Assembly (NCBI GenBank): GCA_026874595.1
Contig: CM049322.1
Span: forward strand, 59,150,886-59,214,885
Source: Sipunculus nudus
Taxonomy: Eukaryota; Annelida; Sipuncula; Golfingiida; Sipunculidae
DNA length: 64,000 nucleotides
Direction of reading: 5' to 3'
Position numbers and translations under genes: made by a program. Below the pieces are notes generated by a model. It had not been told where the DNA came from and did no database searches. It saw only the letters and a list, made by a program, of their open reading frames with translations. Below, one piece after another: positions 1 through 12,635 of this stretch (the first letter of the stretch is position 1; every line of letters begins with the position of its first letter).

Positions 1-2469
1 AAAATATTCCTGGTTGCTAGCAACTACTAGTATGATGAATGATGAACCAAGTTTGTATGACTTGCCGGTATGTTTTATGCTGTTTATATGAGAATATATT
101 TTTTTGTAAATAAAAAAAATTTTTTCAACATATTTGCTACAATATTTTGACACAGTGGTTGGGCATTAATTAACTGTAATTTCAAGTCTGCAACATGAAA
201 GTCTACATATGAATATATATATTTGAAAATATCTCTTCCTTGAACCTTGTACATTATTCGTGATATATCTAAGGTAATCCTTATACATGCCCGGATCATT
301 CAGATAAAGAATGATTTATTAGTTTGGTGTCTAGACGAAAGGAAGGCCGTGTCAGATACTTCACCAAAAAGTAAAATGTATTACCTTCTATGTCTAGATA
401 AGCATATTCCGTACTAATGTGTTGTAGCTTCGGTGACCAGCTTTCCATACATCAACCATATAATTAATTTCAGTGTATGTAACCGAATAGTTATATTTGC
501 TTGTGCTTATCTCAGGACTCCTTCATTATCTTTGGAATGATCACCAGGAGGCGGAAATTAAGAGCTTATAACACACATACACACACACATGCATAACACT
601 AGTGATACTAGCATATGTCTAGGAGGATATGTTTTGTTGACAGTTAAATACATAGTTACCAAGGATCATTATGAAAGCTCAACTAAATATAATTAATTAT
701 TTATTATAAAAATATTCTGTGTGTGTAAATATCATAACATGATTTTGTCGATCTTAAATCCATTCATATATTTGTCTCTGTGTGTATGTATATGCGTGTG
801 TCATACTAATTTTACCCATAACACACGCTAGTTATCTATTTTGGGCAAGAGTTTGAGCTTTTATCTCAGAGACGTATTTGATATATGGGGATATATGGTT
901 CATTAATCAGCGCGATCATCAGGCCAACAGCGGTTCCATGTTACTTGAGACACATCTATAAGTAATGCTATGAAAGAACAGGCTAATGAAAGTTCGAAAA
1001 AAAGATCCAGCACTCACAAAAGCACCACATATATGATAAATGTTGCTCCCCCCCCCCCCCACCTAGCAGGTTTTATTATTTGGAGAAAAATAACTATTCC
1101 AGTGGAGTGATTTTACGTCATTTACGGATACCCAGACTTCGGGGAAAGGTCACTTAAACATTCTGATACTCTGTTAACGCTAAATTTCAGAAAGAGCCGT
1201 TATTTGACAAATTAACTTCTCTTGACAGGGTTTTCTCCTGTTGGATTTTAAGTCCTGTTTGCCTCAGCGTTGAATAGCTTTGAAATTTCTTGTAATTAGA
1301 TATATACATTAGTGATATATATTAATTTATTTATTACTGTTTCTGGTTAATAAGGATGAATTTTACTTAGCTTTAATAATAAACTTTGAAACATTGATAA
1401 TTATGCACGCTTATGGTAAACAAAGAATTAAGGAATGATATTGACAATAATAAATTCAATTTATTTCAGACAGGTGAAAAGACAATTGATTAACATATGA
1501 AACTCTGATAAATTACACTTATATTAAAGACACCATGTTTTCATTCATACCTGCCGATCCTGTGTTACCTCGAATGTCTGTGGTAATTTGTATCCAAGGA
1601 TTTATAGCATATGGGGGCCTTCGGCAATAATCGTAATTCTTCCGAGAAAGACACCTTAACGCAAAATCGAGCCAATCAGAGTTTGCTTTCTTTCAAACGC
1701 TATCACTATTAACATTACACATGCATGTACAATCAACCATCTGCGGTCACGTTGTTAGCTTAACTGACTGAAAGTCATCTGAGCTTTAGTGATCAATATA
1801 GCGACCGTTGTCCCTCTACAAATCTCTCCGGTAATTATTAGGGCACCCATCGGAACCGCTTACACTGAAATCTTCTTACTTAACCACCAGGGAGGTTCGT
1901 AAAAATCCATAAATTTATTTCAAGGCAAAAGACGGGAGCCGTGGATGTTTTAACGGTCCCCCCACCTTCCTGCTTTCGAGTTATCAAGCGCATTGATAAA
2001 TTACATGTTATTCCATTTCATGACACGAACTCATGTTATAAATGAAAAACTACTCATTTGCGAAGAGTGTATTGATAAATTTTAGAAATTTCTTACTTGA
2101 AAATAGCTGATAAATTTATGACGAGTATAGAAGTCATAGGCACTGGGAGAATCAGGAAATATGACGATTATACTGGTCATAGGCAGCGAAAATGATAAAG
2201 GATACTTGCCAACGACCTCGGAGTGCTAAAATTATGTATCTCAGTGGCAATACTTCATATTTGCAAAGACATTTAGCCATGTTCTCCATGAATTTACATA
2301 TAAAGATTCTGAGCCTAATGGAGGCAAGATATGCCCTTTATGATTGTAGATGAGTTCACAATTATGGTTTCACCCCGTAGCTTGCAGAATTTAGGTCACA
2401 ATGAAATAATTTCAGGGTGCCAAGTTAGAAAATGATAGGTTTGACGATTCAGACTTGTTCTTGTTTAAC

Positions 2470-2560
2470 AGAAGGCGGCACAGCCGAAAGTACGACGGAC
2501 ATAGGATGATCGCTATAGCCCAGAGGACTTAGGGTCAGCTGAGCTAAAAACAGTTAATCT
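2470..2560 (+). repeat. Dispersed repeat 3' end ending in GAGCTAAAAA
   Basis: The sequence from acgacggacataggatgatc to gagctaaaaacag closely matches 49930-50015. Both share a purine-rich GACGGACG tract, then GATCGCTATRGCYCAGA, then GACTTA, then CAGCTGAGCTAAAAA or its variant. A shared A-rich end after a fixed 3' motif suggests a short retroposed or otherwise mobile repeat. Its 5' limit is not clear. Confidence 0.55.
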
Positions 2561-4147
2561 TTATTTCACCGAGCTTGTCTACACGCTTCAGCTAAGTGAA
2601 ACATACTGTTGGGGTATAAATGTTTGACCTTCTGACCAGCTCTCAGACTAACCAAAATGCTTTTGGCATGAGATCTCTGTCTTTTTGCTAAATTTTAAAC
2701 AAGATTCTTATTTAGTATGCGTACAATCGTTCCATACTGAACCTATCATAACCTTAAATATGGATGTTTTAAGAGGAAAGAACTAAGAGTTATCAGTGGA
2801 CCGTCGGTGATTAATCTGCGTCACGCCTAACAATTCCAGTATGTACAATACGCTCATAATATTATCTTCACGAAAACAAGATTGTTTTTGTATTAGAAAG
2901 CTTTACATATTTGCCCTTGTTTTTGTTCTGGTATTTATTTATGCAGTGATCATGCAGATGACAGAATCAAAAAGGACAACCGTAACACAAACAGTATGCC
3001 GCAATTCAGTGCACTTCTGAAGAAAAAGACGGACTCCAACGGCACCCTTAACTTCTTTTGTTTATCAAACATCTTCGCCTGAAAGACACGAAGTACCGAA
3101 TGTTCATTTACACATCAAGAGAAAACAAAAAAAAAAACCGCAGGGAGTTTATACGAGAAACATCTGTCAGCAGAGTTATCAAAGGAAAATGGAAACTGGA
3201 GACGGTATTTATAATGATTGTGAAAATAATACAGCCACACCTGGTGTCGTACCAATTGATATGAACGAAGACCTGATAACAACAGATTTTTTAGATTCAT
3301 AAAGAAATCAGAGTTATACAGAGCTTGTTGCTCTCAGGTACATTATACGCTGCAGCGCAAATATTTACTACGTCATCAAGGCGAGAGATTATGTGGTTGT
3401 TTATGTAAAGTAAATTGTCAGGTTAATTGAAAAAAATACAAGGAAACCTGAAGCCTTTTTGGACACTTTATTCCGCCTTAACCTCCATTTATATGCCCGG
3501 AATATCGAATATGGTGTGCTAATTTGAAAAGCTATCCGAGGTAGTTTTTTTTTAATCGCTGATATCATAATTGATCTTAACAAGGCAAGCTTTGTGATAC
3601 TAATTTTCCCCATTGATGACATTTATGTACCTGGCCAACTCGTTGAAAGGCGGGCAATATAAAGCTGGAGGACCGGAAAAATATCATGCAAATATCAGGC
3701 CATGATATTCTAAAGAAAGGTTTTAATGTCCACTTTTAATTATATAACAAAATGTAAAAACCTGTAATTTTCTTTTCAGATATTTAATAACACTCTTTAA
3801 TTTTATTCCTAGACGATAAATTGGCTTGCCTATTATAAGACATAAAAATGCGCTTTGAGAAACACGGCAATATTTCAATTATTACAATCTGCCTAATCAA
3901 TGAAAATCTTCTGAATAGCCTCACGTGGTACCAGAAATATTAACCAGAGTGCAGAAGCGAAATGCATAAATTTTGGAAATAATGCTTAGTTACTTATGGT
4001 TTAATTTGTGGTAAAATAACAAATGTATTTGTAGTCATATTCAGTATGCTTTCTGAAGGATGTGTTATTTCATAAGGCTGGAGCATTCATGGGCACTTAT
4101 TATCCCTGTTAAGTTAAGAAAGATCAAGCATATTGTCTTTGAGATAT

Positions 4148-4203
4148 TGCGTACTTAAGAAAGCGTAACTGACGGACGGACGGACGGGAGGACGGACGGA
4201 CAA
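4148..4203 (+). repeat. Short GGAC/GACG tetranucleotide-like tract
   Basis: Consecutive GGAC units (gacggacggacggacgggagg) occur here. The same kind of tract precedes the repeat ends at 49590-49640 and 49930-49970, so this may be a relic of the same family rather than an independent microsatellite. Confidence 0.45.
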
Positions 4204-5809
4204 TGGGACCACTTAATGACACTACTTTATCAAGCGAGGCCCTAACTAGACATTGTTTATGTTTAGAATCACAACGGTGCATGCACCCAGATGTTCTATT
4301 AAACTGTACACAGGTTAGAATGATGATCATTTTATTCAGATAAAGGTTATCGGCTTTATTTGACTATATTGTTTTGGAAACGCAAACCACTTGTAAACAG
4401 GCCAAAAACTATAACATAAATCTCGACGTTGTATCAGACTTGTGCAGGACTTAAGAATCATAAATTCATGTATAATGCTATACAACGGATAACAAAAGAT
4501 AACGGTGAAGTATTAACCAAAATAAGAGACATCATGGATAATGATATGAATAAAAATAGAGAAAGGCATGAATAACATAGTAATTCTATTACGGGTATTC
4601 CCTTGATGTAGGATGCGAAATCCATAACCTTATACCAAAGGAACCTGTCAATTGTGTTCAGAATAACCCTGCCCGTCGATGTCCCTATTTCGGAGGTATA
4701 AATTTATTTTATATACGATTCGTCACTCAGATAATGAATAACTTGAACTGGAGCGTGCCCTAATAAAAGCGCCACTGGTCGTGACAGATCATATTCAAGT
4801 TTCGTGCTCGCTGTACGTTAGGAGCGTTGTGTAAAGGCATACGTGTATACATGTATGGCGATAGGCCTCTCTCTCATTATGAATTAAATAACTCGGCATG
4901 ATTGCATAGAACCAGTTTGCACACACACACAAATACACATATATAGATACAATTCATTTCACAATTTATAACATCGCTTTTATTCTGTTAATTAAAAAAT
5001 ATAAACATGCTTCTTGTTGCTGATATATCAAGACATTTTCAAGACATCACAGTAAATGTACTAATCCTTGAATGTTCTTTGGATGGACCGGACAGCATAT
5101 GTTTGGTTTGCACACATACACTGAGGCAATGAACTTTGCATCAAGGCTGTTTTAAAAAAGTGTTTAGAATTTCCAAGGCAATCTGGGGGAGTTTAAGAGG
5201 TATCATTATTCAAAATCTAGCTTTGTCTATTGATAAAGAAAGTTTTTTTTACAATTTAGAAGAGTTTTAAGGTAAAAATATGCGCTGGCGCCTTTGATTT
5301 AAAAGAACGTTTGACACTGCAGGTACCGAACCGCAACATGGAGATAATGTACTGTAACCTTGAAAGGGCCATCATTATCGTACTATGGACTGCTTTCTTG
5401 AGGGTTCGATCACTTCATCAAAGTCATTGACCATACTGTCAACCTAAAAGGGATTAGGTGTTTTCCAAGAACCTCCTTGTTTAAGAAAGCGCTTAATATC
5501 GCATTAAACTTGCCAGTCTTTGAAACCGATCAGTGAGTACATCTTCTGTTATAACAGAGGTCATTAGTTCATAAAAACACGTCTTCCCCCCTTCCCAGTA
5601 GCATCTTGAGTCATACCCGATGTTATATTCCGATCTCAGATGAGAGTATAAACTGTGAGTGGTTCCAAAGTTGAGTGGATAAACTATTTGAAAAATGTCA
5701 TTATCCAAATCCTCATAAGATCAGCACTAATAGCATTTAAAGGAATTCACCCTTGTGTGGCAAGATTATCTTTGGATATATTCTTTAAAAAAGATAACCG
5801 TTGATATAA

Positions 5810-6099
5810 TCAAACGTGATTTCTGACAAACAATAGGTTCCGATAAAAACTCAAATCCATGCTCGAGTCCCTCTCTGTAAGTGTGCGATTTACATACCAC
5901 TGTTCAGCACATTCAAATGCAATTGGATCAAGTTGAAAATTTATCTTGTTTAAGAAAAGTTGTGTTGAGTTCTGAAACTTGTACAAGTCTCCTACACCGA
6001 AGTTACAAATACTTCTGACCCAATGTCCTAGACAATTCGGATTCTCTTTTGATCTCCAAATCTTGAGCCGGGTATTTGCAAATTTCTGGTCAGGGTCAC
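5810..6099 (-). CDS. GCNT: GCNT terminal coding exon (residues 356-451)
   Basis: The exon follows the acceptor gttaattgcag and runs to TGA at 5812-5810. It encodes GDPDQKFANTRLKIWR, then CLGHWVRSICNFGVGDL, then LFLNKINFQLDPIAFEC. These blocks align with the conserved C-terminus of vertebrate GCNT proteins (C-x-G-x-x-VRS-x-C-x-FG-x-GDL, then the LFANKF/DP-A-C block). The tail after C419 is about 30 residues and poorly conserved. The 3' UTR must extend below 5810; I could not place its end securely. Confidence 0.9.
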
Positions 6100-9000
6100 C
6101 TGCAATTAACATTGTAAAATAAATCATGTACAGATGTTGCAGTGTTGCTTTTTGATAATTAAAGTGTCTAATTCAAGAAAAATTGACAAGGCAAATTGTG
6201 TTTTATGATAACGAGAAAAGGTAGCTAAACATTTGAAAAATTCCAATAACATAAAACAGTAGGCTAGAAGGTGTTAATGAATGTAACAATAAAATAGAAG
6301 GGGGCGTTTATTAAGCAAGGTTTAACAAAGAATACACCTCATAGACCCTTGCAATAATAGTTTTAAAATATACAGATCATCCTTCAATCAAATTTTATCT
6401 AAAATTAAACAAGTTATCTGGATATGGTTCTTATGTATTAATAGAGTGATGATGCCTTATCCTATGCTTATATATGATCTAACACAACATTTTACAGAAG
6501 TCTTTACTTTCGGATGAATTGGATATTGCTGGTAAAACTATACAGCATTCTTTCTGAGAAAAAAATATTTTAACAGGTTGTAAAGTGTTAGGGTGTTTAT
6601 GGCAACAGATTTTTCACAAAATACAATGTTGGGTGTTAGGTGGCACAACTATTATATCCTTTTTTGTAAATTAACATAAAATCAACAAATAGAAAACATG
6701 AATGTATGGTTGAGTCTCTAAAGCGTCAAGTGTGTTATTTAATTGACTGTACACTTTTTTCCTAGATTTTAACCATCGGACTGGCACACTCAATGAAATT
6801 TAACCTCTCATCGTGGTTTCAAACTGCTTCAGTAGTTTTTTACAACTAACATGGAAGTCCATCAAACTTTTCTGGGCCAATAATGCAAGCTTATTTGTAC
6901 CTGTAATTTTCCTTGTAATTTCATTGCACTCTATCAGCTACACTAAGAAAATTAACAAGCAAATTATACTGAATTTTACAGATGTGTTTACAAAGTGTCT
7001 TCTGGAATGGATTTGTTTAATTGTCTTAGAAATAACACCGTTTGGCTTATCTTTTACATAAAAAGGTTTTGTCTAAAAATTATTTGTTTTGTCGATAATA
7101 ATAAAAAAATATATGTATTTTTGTTTAATTTCTACCAGGCTACAACCAGCGGAAATATGACATTAGCATGTAGAACCATTTCTTGGTTCACTTAAGTTGC
7201 TTTCAACTACACACACCAAAGGAAAGGTGGTGTTTTTAATACCATTTAAAAAATGTTAGTTTAAAATTTACTTCGATTAGGAAAAAAAAAAAGAACAAAT
7301 GCTATTTCAGATAAATATCATATTTTCAACTCTTCCAATCGTCCTCTGTTTGTTAACAAAATAAATAGTTAAATGAACATGGATTAATGCACTATAGACA
7401 AAACAACTTACATCATTAATAAAATAAACTTTAAAACACAATCATAATTATAAATTAAATATTATAAATTATATATTATAAATTATATATTAAATATTAT
7501 ATATTATTAGCATACCTATATAAGCTCCTGGCACCCCAAGCTGTGGATTATGATTTAAAGTTGAGAAGTAGTATTCGTCTGGCACGTGGACATCCTTTAT
7601 CCATTCCAAGTAGCGCAGAGCTGTTTTATTGAACAACATGTACTCCACGAAGCCTCTGGAGGCGGCAATATGAGTCGAGCCTCTTACGACTGTGATGCCA
7701 TCTGGTGGAGGGGATTTTCGAATTCTGGGTCGTCCCTTTTCCGGAGGCCACTGGTACTGAAACCAGTCCTCGTGTCGACTGGAATAAGAAAAAAAAATGT
7801 TAATAAATCAAATGCATTTTCGTTTAGATACATGTTATAAATTAATGCATTTATAGTAGAACAGCATGGTTAAATGTAAAACATGTATGTATGTATACCA
7901 TCAGGTATTTCACTGAACCATTAAAAACTTTGCTCGACTGAACACAGTCTGTTTTGTTTGAACAGTGTTATGTTTCGATATCAGATTTGCTCATTTGTCG
8001 GCATTCCTCGTCATTAAAGCATGGGCTCAAGAGTTTTCATACAAACAAGACCGTATCACATACAGCTTAACTAGACAAAATATTCATTTGGAATTTGATT
8101 GTTTTTCTTTTGAGATTTGTGTATTCAAATTAATGAATATATAAACTAGAGATTTACATGTATTCACTATTCATGTATGTATAAAGATCTATTCACTTGA
8201 ACTTATTTTTTATCCAATAGCATGTGTAATACAATATGGAATTCACTATGTTTCTGATTTAAAAGCAAATGATCCTTTGCGTGATTGGGTACACTGAATT
8301 TCAATAATCGATTTTGTTTAAGCTGGAACCTTACCTATTTCGTCGTAAGGTAAAGTGTTTACTTTAAACGAGATTGGTAGTAATTATCAAATGCAATTCA
8401 TATCATTCGAACAGAAATTAATTTTCCATCATATAGTTTAGCTTAATTTAAATAGTTTTATGACAAAATTGTAAAAATACTTACTCACGAATTGTTCCGT
8501 CTATGTCATTTGATCCGTTATATGCTTTTAGTATTTGCACGAGCTCCCAGTTGGTTTTCAAAGGAAAATCCTGTCCAGTAAGATTGATAAAATATTTCCA
8601 TTTTTTATACTTCCAGAGATCCCTTAAACAGTGCAGCTCGGCCTGAAGCACTGAGAACTTACCCCAACGTACGTCTGCAGATTTTGATGACACGAAAACA
8701 TGAGTGTAACACTTTGTGAGGCCCTGCAAAGTTTCCTTAAATATGTTGGAGGCTTTGCTATCGATATGAAAACAGTAATAATTTTGAGGCCGATAGATAG
8801 CCCGAAGTAACCTTATCACTTGCTCTATGTCTTTATACACAAGTATGCCAAAGGCGATTGGAAAACTCATTTCAGTCTCTCTTACCCTAGGTGAACATTG
8901 GGTAAACTGAAGACGAAAATCAGCGCAGTTTTTAGCCAGTTTATACAATCTCTTCTCAAAATTACTGTTTCTCTTGTAACAGTTTCTGCATTGATTTGTT

Positions 9001-9287
9001 TCATGCTCCGTCCTGTTCGCTACGAATAATGCCTCGCATTTCACCTCAGTGTCGTAATGATATATGGAAAGGGAGCTTCCATTGATGTTGAAATGTTGTA
9101 GTTTTTCACACATTCCTTCTTGTTGCCTCCCTTTCCAGTACTTAATTCGCTTAAACCCAGTTCGGTAATGGTAATAAAATATGGAAACTATTACAACTAT
9201 TTGCATAACTGCTACCAGCCTGTACTTGTATTTGAGACATAGATGCAAAAGTATGGAGCAGATGTTAAAAACTCTGTAACATGCCAT
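5810..9287 (-). CDS. GCNT: Core-2/I-branching beta-1,6-GlcNAc-transferase (GCNT family), three coding exons
   Basis: Joining 9287-8485, 7778-7516 and 6099-5810 gives 451 residues, close to the 430-440 of vertebrate GCNT1/GCNT3. The product should be a Golgi type II enzyme that adds beta-1,6-GlcNAc branches to O-glycan cores. A short cytoplasmic tail precedes a hydrophobic anchor at about residues 24-40. A Cys-containing stem follows (C60, C84, C100, C103, C121, C131). The Branch domain starts at FPIAFGILVY (142-151) and includes RLLRAIYRPQNYYC, SVLQAELHCLRDL, NLTGQDFPLKT, SRGFVEYM and PDEYYFSTL. E336 aligns with the proposed catalytic glutamate of mouse C2GnT-L. The C-terminal signature CLGHWVRSICNFGVGDL and the LDPIAFEC motif are present. 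N-glycosylation sequons occur at N69, N91, N235 and N257. The ATG has A at -3 and G at +4. All introns are GT-AG and phases match (2, then 1). The exact paralogue (core 2, core 4 or I branching) cannot be told from sequence alone. Confidence 0.93.
7516..7778 (-). CDS. GCNT: GCNT coding exon 2 (residues 268-356)
   Basis: This 263-nt exon lies between the acceptor cttattccag and the donor GTATGC. It encodes RHEDWFQYQWPPEKG through PQLGVPGAYI. It carries the SRGFVEYM segment, equivalent to the vertebrate VSREYVGYVL region, and the PDEYY motif with the putative catalytic glutamate E336. Entry phase is 2 and exit phase 1, matching both neighbours. The intron to exon 1 is about 706 bp and the intron to exon 3 about 1.4 kb; both are AT-rich with no other recognisable gene. 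Confidence 0.9.
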
Positions 9288-9316
9288 GGTTTACCGTGCT
9301 CAATCTTCGGTCCAAC
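8485..9316 (-). CDS. GCNT: GCNT exon with 5' UTR end and first 267 codons
   Basis: On the minus strand the exon follows the acceptor ctgattttag at 9317. It has 29 nt of 5' UTR, the ATG at 9287-9285, and ends before the donor GTAAGT at 8484-8479, phase 2. A second donor, GTGAGT, lies 4 nt upstream, but only GTAAGT gives the phase needed by the next exon. Homology to the pseudogene copy at 17018 begins exactly at this acceptor, so at least one 5' non-coding exon probably lies further upstream (beyond 9317); I could not identify it. Confidence 0.88.
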
Positions 9317-9617
9317 CTAAAATCAGCATACATAGACCATAATAAACCATAAAAATACCTTAAAACTAGTTTTATAGTTTGAATACAAATTTGTCATTAC
9401 TTTTTAACAACCTAATTCAAACAAATGATATGACATATCAGAAAATTTTAAACTTTGCGGTCTCAGAGTTGTCTCGAAGTGAGTTTACTAGCTCTTTTTG
9501 TTAATATTGTAGAAACGATTATCAGAGGGCAACTCATCGGGGAAAACAAATAAACAAATTTTCATTAAGTAGTATATGAAATCTAACCATGATTAGATAT
9601 GCTTGTGAGAAAGACTG

Positions 9618-9790
9618 TATTTATTTACTAACCCTAGCTGAATTATTTAGACATTTTATCCTATATATCTATTATTCTGTGTAGAATTCTGCTATAGAAG
9701 TGTTCCTACCTCAATCCTGATTTAAAGAATTTATCTGTTTGTTTACAGAAAGCTTCTGTAGAGTTACCCAACATTGATAAAAGTCATTTA
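9618..9790 (+). repeat. Dispersed repeat copy A1, upstream of GCNT
   Basis: It shares about 170 bp with 12460-12635. The shared blocks are atttatttactaaccctagc, tgaattatttaga, ttttatcctatatatct, tctgtgtag, ctacctca, and an agcttctgt block. The copies differ by scattered substitutions and small indels, so the duplication is old. It lies about 300 bp upstream of the GCNT 5' UTR exon, probably in the first intron or promoter side. Confidence 0.7.
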
Positions 9791-9849
9791 GTAAGCAAAA
9801 ACTGCTCCGAGGACCGCTAGTTTTTACAAATCCGACAAAAATATAAACT

Positions 9850-10082
9850 TTATTTATTTTACATGGATTGTACAATTTGTTATTATAACTAATACGAGGC
9901 ACTCTCCATGGCTCGGATGTTGGCGCTCGGTAGTCGGTAAGGGTGGAGGAAACCGGAGGACCCGGAGAAAACCACCGACCTTGGACGGGCAACTACAACC
10001 CACTCTCATAGCCACACCGGGGATCGAACCCGGGTCGCCAGCGGAGAAAGCCAAGCGTTTTACCGCTCAGCTGTCCAGGCTG
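9850..10082 (-). mobile_element. tRNA-derived SINE
   Basis: On the minus strand a pol III-like head has an A box (ctgagcggtaaaacgcttgg) and a B box (gggttcgatcc). A body with ttttctccgggtcctccggt follows, a segment resembling conserved SINE central domains seen in molluscs and other animals. The 3' end is A/T-rich (aaaataaataaag). Lacking introns or a proper tRNA fold, it is a SINE and not a tRNA gene. The central-domain assignment is from memory and should be treated as tentative. Confidence 0.75.
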
Positions 10083-11004
10083 AATTCCAAATAACTTACT
10101 TTGACCATTTTTTTTAACATCGATCATAGACTAACATGGATGGTCTTCTCTACCTCTGTCTATGCATGTCTCTCTTTGTTAAATACATTATTTTTATTGC
10201 GTTAATTTTTATCCTAAATATTGATCAGTAATTGATTTAGGACCAGGCTTGTCACCATAGGACAAATGAGTGGCTATCATCCATTATCACAACCGTTGGC
10301 TTAATTCTGGAGTTCGCATTTTATGTTACAAAATAACGAAGAATCATTAATAAGTATCACTTCATATATTTTATCGTTGAGAATCATCCGTGCTTTACTG
10401 GTGTAGTCGAGTACAATGACTAAATCAATTTAATGGTATATGAATTATTCAGATTGCACGTTAATGTGTGTGTGAGGTACTTGCTATATAATAATAAATG
10501 AGTTATAAGGGCCATATATTTTTTAAAATACAATTTTATTCATTATGTATCAGACTATTAGCCCTTGCCGTGATCTAGGGTTAACCTTGAAGCATACATC
10601 TTTCAAATGAACCCGACGTCTCTAGTTAACTTAGCTCTCAAACCCTGATTATCTAGAAACTATTAATTTTCAGTTGTTAATTATAAGGGAATTAAAATTT
10701 CTCATATTTTTTAAACTTTTTTTTCAGGTAAAAGGTGTAAAAACGTTTGTCTAAGTTTAAACTTATTCATAATTAGGACATTCTTTCTGTCTTCAGGTTA
10801 TCTGTGTATTTTCATTTTATATTTAATTGCAAAACATTCACATTTCTTCTTCGCTTATTAAAGTATATATTTCAATTTTGTAATGGACATTGTGAAACCC
10901 CCAACGGTATAAACACCAATTCTGCTCGCATCGTACAAAATTGTATGCGTAAATTTCTAATTGTGCCAAACTCATGCGTTGGTTACATTTATAGATAAAT
11001 TAAG

Positions 11005-11285
11005 TTCGGGTGCTCTATGACCTTACTCTGTACTGAGTGTCGGGTTGTATATGACTTCTTCCTGCACTGAGCCTAGTATTATGAACCTCGGGTTGTCAGT
11101 GACTTAACCCTGTAATAATCCATAGTTTTTGATGACCTTACCGGCAATATGCTTTAGGTTCTATATGACCTAGTCCTGTAATGAGCATGTGGTGATTTAT
11201 GACCTAACCTTATAATGAGCCTCGGGTTATTTACGACCTTACTCTATAATGAGCCACTTTTCTGGTCTTACCTTAAATGAGTTCC
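11005..11285 (+). repeat. Degenerate minisatellite, about 34-bp unit, about 8 copies
   Basis: Units follow the pattern tcgggttnt-atatgacctta, then ctctgtaatgagcc. They occur from tcgggtgctctatgacc at 11007 through the unit ending at taaatgag near 11281. Units vary by substitutions and small truncations, so the array is old and no longer homogenised. Confidence 0.75.
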
Positions 11286-12459
11286 CGTTGATTATGGAGA
11301 TTTGGATCTTATATAAATTCGGCTTCAGGTTGTATGTATGTAATCTAAGTCCTCATATCCTAAATATGCCTGACTCTATTTAAGTATTTTTATAAAAAAC
11401 ACGAAGCATCTGTCATTGACAGGATCGATGTGTGGAACCACAATTAGAGTAGCCTTATAACTAAAGCCATATTTACCTTCACAGAGAATACCTTATACAC
11501 ATGATGTCATATCTTCATAAACCTTGATCGCCTTAGTTTTCAAACCTACAAATTGAATATGCATATCCGACTCGCCGACCCTTAATGTGTTCACACTGAG
11601 CCCAATCATAAAGCTGATGCATATTCAGCAAATAAGAAGGGTCATTATAGTTGCTCATTGTGAAGCAGCGTTCAGATTCACTTCGTACGCCAATGATCGA
11701 TATTAAGCTCTTAATACCTTAACATATACATATTTGGATCTCCACCATTAATATCGTGTGAAATTGCCCTCTACAAACTATTAGAACATGAAGTACAACA
11801 ACTGCCCGAACCGAGGCATAATACTAAGCGTCATGCAGATTATTACACACACACAATTTATTTAAAGCAATTGTTATCTACGTCATCAATACTGACGACG
11901 ACGTTATTGTTAATGATTAGCTATTTCTTTCAAATGACAAGTAGATTTATAAGTGGATATGTTCATAAACGTAACCTCCTTCTACAGAACAAATTTATTA
12001 ATAATGTTATAAAAATAAAATGGTACCTTAATAATACTTATATTCGAGATAACAACCTGTATCATACATGATCTGTACGAAGCCAATATTGTCTCTGACA
12101 TGTTACCGTTTATGACGTCTATATTTTTGGCTCACCAGCTAAAATATGGAGAAATTACACAATTGTGGATAGAAACATATCATGGCTTTTCTCTGGTATG
12201 GCAGATCATCTATTGTTTTAACACCCACGGTAAAGAAAAGAACTATATCATTCAAGGATTGTCAGAAAAAATTATAAGGGCATAAGAGAATTGAGTGGAT
12301 ACCATATATATGTGCACCTAAGTACATGCCTAAGAAATATATAAGATACATTTCTCCCTATTTTAAGTGGTTAAAAAATGTTTCCTCGTTCAGACGACCA
12401 CATAAAAAATGAGACCACTTTATCGAGGTCCCGTTGGTGGTGATGTTGAGGTTACCTTG

Positions 12460-12635
12460 CATTTATTTACTAACCCTAGCTGAATTATTTAGAATTTTTA
12501 TCCTATATATCTGCCTTTCTGTGTAGTATACTACAATAGTAAACTGTTTTTCTACCTCATACTTGATTAAGAGAATAAAGTTGTTTGTTAACATTAAGCT
12601 TCTGTGGTGTTATCAAAGAGTGTAAAATGATAGAA
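12460..12635 (+). repeat. Dispersed repeat copy A2
   Basis: Partner of 9618-9790 in direct orientation. The best-conserved part is the first 60 bp, ending at ttatcctatatatct. No terminal inverted repeats or coding sequence were seen, so the element type is unknown. Confidence 0.7.

Larger units (their letters stand above)
1..5400. other. Gene-free AT-rich stretch
   Basis: No exon with conserved protein motifs or matched splice sites is visible. It holds a C run near 1050, a repeat 3' end at 2470-2560, and a short GGAC-type array near 4150-4200. The few ORFs under 110 codons have no recognisable motif and look random. Confidence 0.6.

Noticed and set aside
5493-5708. 71-codon minus-strand frame just downstream of GCNT
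   Set aside because: Lies in the expected 3' UTR, with no motif. It is not needed by the GCNT protein, which already ends at a normal C-terminus.
6813-7195. Plus-strand frames inside the GCNT intron
   Set aside because: AT-rich, non-ATG start in the first, hydrophobic composition expected from low GC, no splice signals.
7586-7840. Plus-strand open frame of 84 codons
   Set aside because: It is the antisense shadow of GCNT exon 2, which has matched splice sites and conserved protein motifs on the minus strand.
9990-10082. tRNA gene
   Set aside because: Box A and box B are present, but the sequence continues into a SINE body and no cloverleaf could be drawn by eye.
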